64,000 nt of DNA. Source: Mesaphorura yosii (lineage: Eukaryota; Arthropoda; Collembola; Poduromorpha; Tullbergiidae). Below are positions 1 to 17,844 of the stretch, one piece after another (position 1 is the first letter of the stretch; the number at the start of each line of letters is the position of its first letter). The translations under genes and the position numbers were made by a program. The notes beneath the pieces are model-generated. The model had not been told where the DNA came from and searched no databases. It worked only from the letters and a program-made list of their open reading frames with translations. The DNA lies in assembly GCA_009869945.1 (NCBI GenBank), contig WIXG01000113.1, positions 124,001 to 188,000 on the forward strand, written 5' to 3'.

Positions 1-435
1 GAAATTGCATCTACTTCAAATAAAGTTGGGTTATTAAGATAAGAACAACTTGAGTTTTGAAAGTGAAAAAAAAGCACACTAGATCTTTTGACATGTAATG
101 CGCTTGAAAGCTAGCAGCCAGTAGGAAATTGCACTCGGGTTTCTAAAAATATCTTTCTGCTGCTGTTGAAGAGTCTCACCGAGTTTCGGAACTTCCTCAT
201 GAAAAGATGTAATAAAAATGCGAAATGTGAGTTCTTGTAGTGTCATGATTTCGCAAGTCAGGTTTCTTTGTCAGTGACAGTGCTTCCACTTATAAAATCG
301 AATCTAATTGCGCTCACCAACGATTCAGCCCACAACAGGGGCCATTAAAATTTTAATGATGATGGCATTCTGTCAATTTTTATTTGATACGTGTCTGGGC
401 CACTACATGATAGGTGTTGTATTCTCTTTATCTAG

Positions 436-7855
<7,420 letters not shown>

Positions 7856-7999
7856 CGCTGTATTTAGTTCGGCAGGAAATCTCTCGTGCGAATGTTTACT
7901 CAGACCGTAAAAGTTGTAATTGTAATCACATTAACAAGGTACCTGAGCCTCTCTGGAGATTATGAACATATACACAATTCTTCTACGATTAAATGTGTC

Positions 8000-8005
8000 A
8001 ATAAA
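8000..8005 (+). terminator. Poly(A) signal of rabphilin
   Basis: AATAAA lies 145 bases after the rabphilin stop codon and is the first canonical signal downstream of it. Cleavage is expected some 15-30 bases further on. Confidence 0.6.
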
Positions 8006-9075
8006 ACACGTTTTCATCATCGGTGTTAAAATCTTCTTGATGCTTCTCTTCGAGAATTGCAAATTTCTTGCTGGATTGTTGTCGATTCATTTGATCCATA
8101 CTAATGCGGAATATTAATACATCATGTTAAAGCATATCATTAGTTCGAGACAGAACGAATTCAGGGTATGTCAAAACTTTGCATAATTGGATCGAGATAA
8201 AAGTAGTAACGATGTGCATCAGCAAGTTGCCTTCGCAGTGTCAGGTCCCCCAAGCCAGGTTGCTTCTGAGAGTGATTTGATCGTTGTTCGCTTATTGACG
8301 GCAAGTTCATGCTTCTGATTTGCGTTCGGTCTGCCAATTCGAGAATGCTTTGAGCCTGTCGATCGGTTGTAGTGACTCGTGAGGGTATTTACTACACGGC
8401 TGCCTGCGTGCAGTAAAACAGCCTGCGCTCACTGAGCTGACATGCCGGTGAAATGTTCGATCCGGGAAAGAAAGGGGGAAGTCCTCTGGTGAATGAATAA
8501 TGCAAACTGATTGTAGACATACGTGGAACTTGAACGAAAGCATCACGGGAGCTTTGCACTCGCTTTTTGGTTCGGTCGGTCAGTTCGGTGTTTCCAACGA
8601 AGAGTGTTGTATGTTTTCCTCCTTCCTTCCTATTCTGTCTCTCGCCTCTCCTGCTCTCTATTTTTCCCAGTTTCGGAATTATTTTTACTTAGCTTAGTTT
8701 TAATGAGGTTGTGACTCAAATTGAGACTAGCGACAAATACGCACAATCTTTCTTTATTCTAGTCAATAGTTATACAGCAGTTATAGTGAGACGAGCACTA
8801 TTCGACGTTCATGCTCTGCCCAATCTTGAAGTTAGAGGTCAGACATAAAAAATCCGCATTGTTTTCCGGACAACTTTGGCTAAGCATGCTAATTAATCCC
8901 TTTTTTACTTTCAGAATGCTGTGGCAGAAGAAGAGTACAAATAGCTTAATTATGTCTTCATGATTCAGAGGACATTGGGCCTGGAATTGTTATACTGCAT
9001 TTGGTGATATTTTTTTCGCACAAGAAATCAATAAATAATATAGCGTGGAAAGTCAAAGGAGGAACGCGCAATAAA

Positions 9076-9249
9076 ATGGGAAACAAGAAGCGCAAGTCAA
9101 ACCCCTCAACAAAAGTTGAAGACTTGAAATGGGAACTTAGGAAACGAGGCGTCCGGCCGACCGGAGATCTCGCGACAATGGTAACCAAGCCGCAATTGAT
9201 CATAACGCTAGGATGTGCGCAGTTTAGAACAACCTATGTTCCGGATTAA
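9076..9249 (+). other. Possible SAP-domain-like ORF fragment
   Basis: The ORF starts MGNKKRKSNPSTKVEDLKWE and continues LRKRGVRPTGDLATMV. The segment from KVEDLKWELRKRGV onward fits the SAP helix-loop-helix pattern (a DNA-binding motif): xxLKxELRKRGxxxTGxxxxxV. It is only 58 codons from this ATG, with no clear splice context. It could be a repeat-derived fragment, one exon of an unseen gene, or chance. Function unknown. Confidence 0.25.
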
Positions 9250-12200
9250 TTAACGAAGAGTCATTAACTTTCCAATGCTTGACGTGTAATGCAAAGGGTG
9301 ATCGCCTGTTAAATATACCAAAATAGCAGAAAATCAACAAGTTCATAATCGCGTAAACATAATCACCACAAAATTATTTAAGTCTGTTTACTGGCCGCAC
9401 TTATCTCGGGTTCATTGGGTATTAATTGCGTGCGGTTGCGTCACTCTTACATCACACGTAGTAATCCTCTTCATATTTCGCTGCATTGCTATGCGTTACA
9501 GAAACTCTGAAGTTCCACCTAAAGACCGTAACCACCTCAAGCAGTACTGAGGTACGGAGACCTCATAAATCCTCTCGTGTTTATGACAATTTTTGAGGCA
9601 CGTGTACGAATTTGAGGTAACTAGTCTCTGTGCTGCGAACTGATGACCCATGACCCAGAGCATCGAATGTCATTTCTCTTGTTGATCCTGTCTATCGAAA
9701 ACTTCCTAAACCATGACCACGGGGTAATATTACGCGTGTGCTGAACCAATCGGTACCCATAGCACGCTTGAATCCTTTGGCACCTTTCGTCACCCGTGTA
9801 AAGCGTGGTCAGACCTCTAATTATCTGAATAGTAACTAGCAAAACTAGTGGCGGGGTTTAGCCCGCCGGGATTCATCTCGGGCAGGGGCCCGCGTTGACA
9901 ATCGAAGCCTGTCGGTGTCAAATTTACTTTCTTTTATTCGTCCGAATTGGGATGGGATTCTGGAATGTTTAGTTAACATAACCTATCATTGACACGGAAA
10001 GAAGCAGCTTTATGACCCGGCATGTCGCAATCCTCGCTTTAAAAAAGAGATTTGCGCACTATGACCTTTCAAGCCATTTCATGTTTCTTCATATTTTTCA
10101 CGTATATGAACGCGAATTTGAATTTGCAGCGAAACCCAAAATTTGCAGTATACATGAAAATAGCTGACTATTTGAATTATCCTAGAAAAATGGAATGATC
10201 TAGAAGCAAAGAGTACACAAATATTTTCAGGCAAGCCAATGCAAGTCACTGTACGTGTCCCGGGGAGGCTAATTTCCATATACTCCATTGAGAATACGGA
10301 TTCTAGTCAGAGTTCTAGTGATTAACGCTAACCCTGTGATGGAAGAAGCTTGCCTCCAAGTGTTCACAGCACAAAAACTATATGAAGGGTCGCGTGACGC
10401 CACTACAAAAGAAATGCTTTAATAAGCGATGCTGGTTTGGATAGATGAATTTGCATATACTCTCTTTAGAATAAGGATTGTATTCTGATACTCACGAGTG
10501 ATATCGGAAGCGGAATCTACTTTCATACTTCCTAATCAGACGTCTAGGAATGTAAGAATAGTGCTTTGCTGATGACCAGAAGAGCAGACCATGATCGCTG
10601 AATAACATCCACAGACCAGAAGGTCCTGGGGTCGAAGTAGAAGTACAAACAAAGCAACGCTTTTATGAGCTAAGCTACAGACTTTTGTATGTGGCATCTT
10701 TTTATCACTTCGTACTTAATGCTTAGCCAATGTTATTCTAATCTTACAACTTACACGGTTTTCCTCAACCTCAAGATCCAGCCAGGGAGTAAACATCTGA
10801 AAGATGAATGTCTTATAATTATAATCACCCTGGGCAGATATGTCGGATGGATGCTCCTTTAATTGAATCGAGGAATTCCTTTCTGAATTCGTGTTGTCAT
10901 TCTTAAGCAGACCACCGCCAGGGGTTTCTTTTTCGAAGTTCTTGTGGCAAATTTCTAGTACCCACTTTCTTTCTTTCATCACGTGAATGTGAAATGTAAT
11001 TGTTTTCGTGCCATTCTTGTGAGGTTCTCTGTTGCTGTGCTGCATTACGAAACGTGTAACCTTTCCTAGCAAACAATACCCATTTCCAATATTTCAAAAA
11101 CGAACTCTCTTTCGCTCTTCAATCCCAGCCTCTCTTCACGAGCTACGAAGGAAAGCATCGCCGGCAAAGGCTGACAACGAAGTTAGTAGTTGGTCAGAAA
11201 TTGAAAATGTACGAAGAATTGTCAGAGATTTTCTTCTGGTAATTTGATTAGTTAATTGAAAATGATTAGTGATTAACGCCATTAATTATTAACCAGTTGC
11301 TGGTTAAGTATTTTATATAAGATTATTTCTCTCTTAATTCTAATTCCTCCATCGTAGTTCATTCGATTGTCATCATGGCTCATCTGGATCCTAACAAGAT
11401 GCACACTATCGTGAACATTGAAGGCTCCGACGATAACACTCCCTCCATCGGATGCTTTGTATGCCTCTCTAAGCCATATTTCTTCGTAAGAATTTGCCCG
11501 TTTGTATTGATTCCGCTTCGGGAAGATAATATTGCTATTGTGGGGCCGAATACTAACTAGTTGACTCCTACAATCACATATTCAGGAGTTCAGATTGGGT
11601 TAATCGCTTAGATTTGAACAAAGGACGGAGCGAATCAAGAACTTGGGACTGATTTTAGCAATTTTCGCAACGTAATTGTAGGCGAACTGACTCGACAAGT
11701 ATCAATCTATTGGTCGTGTCACATGATGTCCATTATTACATTGATGATCATAATCATGCTCAAGTCTGAAATTGAAGTGGCGAGTTTTTATTACGTGGCT
11801 GGCAGGGGGTTTAGTATTCTCTGTATGCAATTCACTCTCGAAATTACCACACTTGTACGTTGTACCCTAAACTCTGAAGCAAGAATATCACCATCCGCGT
11901 CCCATGCATGTATCCGACAAGTCAGTCGTACGATGAGCAGACAGCAGAACCACTCAGACTCAGATTTAACGCTTGTAGCATTAACGAAGTTTACCTGCTT
12001 ACGTGCGAGAAGAGTTTCAGGCACGTAGCAGAATTAATTGCGGCAGCCAGTTCGTGAATCGTGGAACTTTCCCTGCTGCTCGCTCCGTCTTCCAACTTCC
12101 AAATATTGTGACCCACTCAGGGACACCGGTAGCCAGGGCATGACGAGACATATCATATCACCACAAGTTTAGTCTTAGGATCAGTGAGACGGAGCTGACT

Positions 12201-12572
12201 GCATAGGATATATGACGTTGTAAATTAATTAGTCTGTGGTCGTATTAGTAATAATAACGATGATAAGGTTTTAGAAAGAAGCCGTGGTTTTGTCTTCGTG
12301 CGCAATCCAAAAGTGCAAACTCAGTCACTCATCTGATATCAAGACTGGAAGTGGGCAGTCGTGGTGTGGTGCTATTGTTTTTTTACTATTTTGCCGACAA
12401 GTTCGAGATAGTCAACTTCATCAGCACTGATAAAGGTTGAAATTCTAGTTATGCAGCTAGTAATTTTCTTTATCGTTGTGCCAGGTTAAACTTGGTATTA
12501 GTGTAAAATTCTGGGGCGCTCGACAATATAAATGGCTTGCCATAAGGTCATTTGATTCATTTTTATTTACAG

Positions 12573-14322
12573 ATGAAGCGGCTTGATGAGCTAAAGGAGA
12601 AGGAAAAAGAAGAACAGCAACAGAGAATCAATAACAATAAAGTCAAACCAAATTCACATCCAACAAATGATTTGAAAAAAATTAACAAGAATGAGAACGA
12701 TACACAGCGACGAATGAAGCGAAAAACAGACCAACTTCGACAGGAACGATCGCAAATCGTATTGTGGAAATCACCATTTCTAACACTAAAATATTTCCTG
12801 TTGGAAATTCCATGCTCAATCTCAGATGCTAAGAATAGGTACTCAATCTAATCTTGAAGGAAATCTCAGTCGAAATTCTGATATGTCTTAACTTTTGTGC
12901 TCTTTATCAGGGTATTCGCTTCTTTGTTCGATAATCGCAAGAGATCCGTTCCTGCATTTCGTCAGCTCTGTGTTCTCATCTTCACGATGTTCCTTTTCTA
13001 CAGCTTCTACTTTTATGCGTTTAAGGACGATGAAGATTCGATGATGGTAAGAATAATCCACAAATATCTTTCTTTTTCGTTGTGCGTCAACTTCCTCGAT
13101 TTTTCCTCCACTTTAGGTTAAAGAATTAATCTCTTGGTACTCGTATTGGATATTTCTGGGTATTTTGTCCTCTGTGGGCTTAGGAACGGGTTTACATACA
13201 TTTGTATTGTATCTTGGACCATTCATCGCCAAAGTCACACTAGCCGCCCAAGAATGTGGATCTGTAAATTTCCCAAAGCCACCGTACCCAGATCAGTAAG
13301 AGAATTTACTAACTGTATTGCCCTATTTGTGACTATACAGTTTACTTTGAACAGCTTATATTCTACTTGTGTTGAATTACAGAGTGATATGCCCTGCTGG
13401 AGACAACCATCCTGGTGTGTCCATTTGGGAAATCGTTGCCAAGATTCGCTGGGAGTCTCTAATGTGGGGGTTTGGAACCGCTCTCGGGGAACTGCCACCG
13501 TATTTCATGGCCAGAGCAGCTAGAATATCAGGAATGGATGCTGATGAGGAATTGGAGGAATTTACTCAATTGCTTCAAAGAAAAAAGAGACTTGACCCTA
13601 AAAGCCTGGTATACTTTTATCCCTATTACTTTTTATGATTTCTTCTTACCGGTAGTTTGAAATCTTGATCGTTTTAGAGCTTAATTGAACGTGCAAAAGT
13701 GTGGATGGAAGATCTGGTTGAGAAGGTTGGATTTTGGGGCATCTTGGCATGTGCCTCAATTCCGAATCCACTGTTTGATCTCGCTGGAATTACTTGTGGA
13801 CATTTCTTGGTTCCCTTCACTACTTTCTTTGGAGCAACTGTAATCGGGAAGGCAGTAATCAAAGCCCATCTGCAAATGATTTTCGTGATTCTAGCTTTCA
13901 ATGAAGACTTGTTGAAGTTGTGAGTATTGAAAAATTGATTTGCCCCCGATTATGAACATTTTTATACTAATTATTTTGCTATAAAATACAGGGCTGTGGA
14001 TCTTCTCGGCTCGATTCCTAGGCTTGGGCCGTATTTGAGTGATCCTTTCACGAAGTTCATGCAAGGTCAAAAGGCAAATCTACACAGTAAACCAGGGAAC
14101 GGTTCATCGGTAAGATCCTCATCAACGTGCCTTTCTTAAAACAATGAGTACTGAAAGTACTGATATCGTCTTGTGCCTGTCTAGGATGGTGGAATTTTAG
14201 CGTTCTTATTGGAAAAACTTGTGATGGGAATGGTGATTTATTTTGTCATATCTATAATCAATTCAATGGCTCAATCGCACCACAAAAGAATCAACAAGGA
14301 GAACATCAAAGTCAAGTCATGA
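12573..14322 (+). CDS. VMP1: Vacuole membrane protein 1 (ER scramblase for autophagy)
   Basis: Exons: 12573-12838, 12911-13046, 13117-13295, 13383-13608, 13678-13919, 13992-14109, 14185-14322; 434 codons plus stop, and every junction keeps phase. The start is the ATG directly after acceptor TTTACAG; any earlier exon would be 5' UTR. A charged Lys/Gln/Asn-rich N terminus of about 65 residues precedes [14 protein letters not shown]. The VTT/DedA-like core follows: [49 protein letters not shown] and [15 protein letters not shown]. The C terminus ends in a last membrane segment and a basic tail ([17 protein letters not shown]). VMP1 is a multipass ER protein that scrambles phospholipids, acts with TMEM41B and supports autophagosome formation and release of lipid droplets and lipoproteins. 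The match to animal VMP1 is strong across the whole core; only the N terminus diverges. Confidence 0.95.
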
Positions 14323-15031
14323 CCTCCTTCACCTCATCTTCGAAGTAGCCGTTAATTCTTGTCCCTTCACTGAACCAAGAAACTGATCCTTCAGATTTAA
14401 ACCTTCACTTTAGGTGAAAACCCAACCTGATCGCATTCGTAAGTACTATACATGCTAGAATACGATATTACGGTAACATTCTTTTCTAGTACTATGCAAT
14501 GATTATTTGTATGCACCCTTTCGAAACACTAACTGAAACTGTTGAAACTGGTAATAAAAGTTGATGTCACGGAGCTACGTAGCTGTCTTTAATTAGTTAA
14601 TACAGTGTACAACCCTTTGATCTGCATAACAAGATAACGCGATGCAAAAGACACTGTTTGTATATTTATAATGTAACATAGTGCGATATTTTACTTTATT
14701 TTGCACGTACTCCAACTCAGGTCGTTGCATTGTTTGGCAGGGATTTCTAAATGTGTACCTGTGAACGAATAAATAAATCGTTTCGATTTGAGCTGTGAAT
14801 TATATCCGATCCGTTTCTACGCGACTATTTTTATTTGCATCAATTATCATCGTAAATTATAAGCATTTGAATGAACAACGTATTCTGTACCGAACGTGCT
14901 AAATACATTTGCCCATGCTGTGAATTAGGAGGATCACTAACTCTAACACTTCGTAATTAATAGAAATCCTTCTGAACAGAACAATGACTTTTGAAGGTTT
15001 CCATTTCAATGCGCGAGAAGTACTTGACTAT
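14323..15031. other. Convergent 3' regions of VMP1 and NDUFS8
   Basis: The 709 bases between the two stop codons hold poly(A) signals for both genes: AATAAA on + at 14553 and 14768, and AATAAA on the minus strand at 14835-14830. The two 3' UTRs may overlap if the distal VMP1 site is used. I see no other gene. Confidence 0.6.
14553..14558 (+). terminator. Poly(A) signal of VMP1
   Basis: AATAAA lies 231 bases after the VMP1 stop. A second one sits at 14768-14773, so two alternative 3' ends are possible. The later one would bring the VMP1 3' UTR to within about 250 bases of the convergent NDUFS8 stop. Confidence 0.5.
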
Positions 15032-16003
<972 letters not shown>

Positions 16004-16436
16004 GGCTGGCGCAGTCCTTCCCAAAAACGAACGGACAACAGCTTAAAGTTTGCCAAAACAAAACAAGTTCAGCTTGGATTTTAAAGAAACGATAACTGAA
16101 GATCTTCCACTTCAGCTTCTTGATCACATATAACTTGTCCACTCAGGTTACGTTAACTGCATATGCTTATTGCGTTTGAGTTCTATATTTGTGGTAACGA
16201 TCGGACTTCGTGTTTACCGCTGTGCAAAGAAAGCCTTGGAACACGCGAATGCGACATGAACGATGGTTTGTCACATGTATGAAGTGGGTTCGCCACATTA
16301 AAATATATTATCCCTTTAATAAAACAGATATTACTCGCAAATTTACAGTGCGTAAATTGGATGGATGTCGTGAATAAATTGATATTCAATACATTTTTTA
16401 ATTAGCTCGTCGAAAAATAGAATGTCCGTCAAGTCG
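16004..16436. other. NDUFS8 upstream region
   Basis: This 433-base stretch holds the NDUFS8 promoter and 5' UTR and the 3' UTR of the upstream minus-strand gene (ATTAAA at 16402-16397). I do not see a TATA box for NDUFS8, as expected of a housekeeping gene. Confidence 0.5.
16397..16402 (-). terminator. Poly(A) signal (ATTAAA) of the small secreted-protein gene
   Basis: ATTAAA on the minus strand, about 35 bases after the stop codon, is the common variant signal. It predicts a very short 3' UTR. Confidence 0.4.
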
Positions 16437-16979
16437 TCAGTGCTTCGTTTTTCTGGAACAAGGTTTATTTGTTGGCACATTCTGCATGCGAAGTTTTTTC
16501 TTGGCAGTTCTTAACAAAGGCCTGACGTGCATCAGCGAGTCACAAGTTGACAAAATGTCCAAGAAATCATCGCAAGACAACGACGGAATGTCTACGCCCT
16601 GTTAGAAGGCAATTTCGTAATGAATGACTTTGTTAAATTGCAGGGCACAGGTGCAGATCGTGCACATTTCACATGCTGACGACTGTTAACTTACGTTGAA
16701 GGACAACGCACAATCAGTCAAACTGATGCCAGTGAGAGCCACCACAAGCGACGATGCTCCTCCGCCAATTGTCCCTACAAGTGAGTTGACTGTGTCCAAA
16801 GCATGATGTACGTCCAACGCTGAAACGTCCAGAGCCCTTTGTTGCGCCTGTACAAGCACCGAGTAAAATGAGAAGTCTGTCCACAATCCCATTACCTCAG
16901 TGAGATGATGTACTCCTCGGACCATGTTCTGCGTCACCAGTGCCATGATTAGCAGAGCGCAGAGGTGGATTCGACCCAT
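16437..16979 (-). CDS. Small secreted Cys-containing protein, two exons, not recognised
   Basis: Exons: 16979-16695 and 16598-16437, joined in phase 0 through donor AACGTAAGT and acceptor CTTCTAACAG; 148 codons plus stop. The chosen ATG gives a classic signal peptide (MGRIHLCALLIMALVTQN, cleavage probably near residue 22). The mature part has a hydrophobic, Ala/Val/Leu-rich first half with a Gly triplet (TIGGGASSL). The second exon encodes Cys at 104, 114 and 142, with one more at 90, and ends in a very basic tail (RTAKKKLRMQ...SRKTKH). Four Cys suggest two disulfides. A TATA box lies about 100 bases upstream of the ATG. I do not recognise the family; it could be a secreted structural, odorant-binding-like or effector protein, but nothing shown here decides that. 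Confidence 0.6.
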
Positions 16980-17844
16980 TTCCGGTAAGGAATGTTCAAG
17001 AAGAACAGAAATTTGCAAATTGATGAACTGCGTAATTCTTTCCAGTGACTGACAAATTTAGAGACGAAATCACCATCCTTTTATACAATTTTAACAGACG
17101 AGATGATACTTGTGACATATTATATTTGTGCTAAATCAATTACATCTGACTAATTCTAAAATCATGCAATTTGAAATGGGCTGGAGCCACTTTGCACGAT
17201 CCAGGAAACTCATTAATGAATTATGCGGCACGTGCCATGCGCTGGAGACTTTGCCGTCTGGTTTCATGAGGAAAATTGTGTTGACATTGAACTTGAAGGC
17301 TTAATTGAGGCGCGTGCTAGTCAGGAGTTGAGGCGAAATGAGCATGTCAATGTCAGCGATTGTCCCGGATATGAAGCTAAATTAAGCAGATGGCCGACTG
17401 GCAAACGGGCAACATTCTGTGTGGAAGTTTCACAACTTCGAATTTATCAGAAATATTTTCAGCTTTCAGCCGAGCAAATGTTGAAGATAAAATTAGAAAC
17501 CATACATTAGCATAAAGTGATAGGTTAAACAAAGGGTTTAAGAATGAAAAGAGTCCCACAATGACGAGTCATAACCATGCACGGATTCGGAAAGTCCAAC
17601 GTGTTCCAACAACTTGTTTTTGTTGCATCCGTGAGAACTTCTGTTAGAGGGCTCATGTGAACTTGAGCAGTAATTGATTGACTCGAGGTACTTTTTAATG
17701 CTTCTAAAATTAGACGAAACTGGCCCGCACCGAGACTTGGCGTGTCCAGTTTGTTGAACTTGAGTAAAATAAGAAAGCTTGACTTGGCGCTTGTGAGAAC
17801 AGACTAGAGTTTTTGCAAACTTTGCGTATTTTATTGTATACAAG
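16980..17844. other. Divergent upstream region of the secreted protein and the serine protease
   Basis: 865 bases lie between the two start codons, with the minus-strand TATA box at 17085-17077. A 95-codon ORF (17223-17510, +) shows no recognisable domain. I found no clear TATA box for the protease. Confidence 0.5.
17077..17085 (-). promoter_or_regulatory. TATA box of the small secreted-protein gene
   Basis: On the minus strand the sequence is TATAAAAGG, a full TATA match. Initiation about 30 bases downstream would fall near 17050, giving a 5' UTR of roughly 70 bases before the ATG at 16979. It is the clearest TATA box I saw in the window and suggests regulated, tissue-specific expression. 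Confidence 0.6.

Larger units (their letters stand above)
7856..12572. other. Intergenic region between rabphilin and VMP1
   Basis: After the rabphilin 3' UTR (poly(A) signal at 8000) there is no recognisable gene for about 4.5 kb. It must contain the VMP1 promoter and probably a 5' UTR exon, because the first VMP1 coding exon begins with its ATG immediately after a splice acceptor. A SAP-like ORF lies at 9076-9249. Apart from that I see AT-rich sequence with short ORFs only. Confidence 0.6.

Noticed and set aside
8440-8475. GTTCGATCC resembling a tRNA B box
   Set aside because: No A box at the right distance and no cloverleaf stems could be drawn.
11375-11560. 61-codon ORF on + (MAHLDPNKMHTIVNIEG...) upstream of VMP1
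   Set aside because: It starts with a plausible ATG but does not match VMP1 or any domain I know, and has no clear donor.
17223-17510. 95-codon ORF on + between the secreted protein and the protease
   Set aside because: No signal peptide, domain or splice context; it lies in the divergent promoter region.
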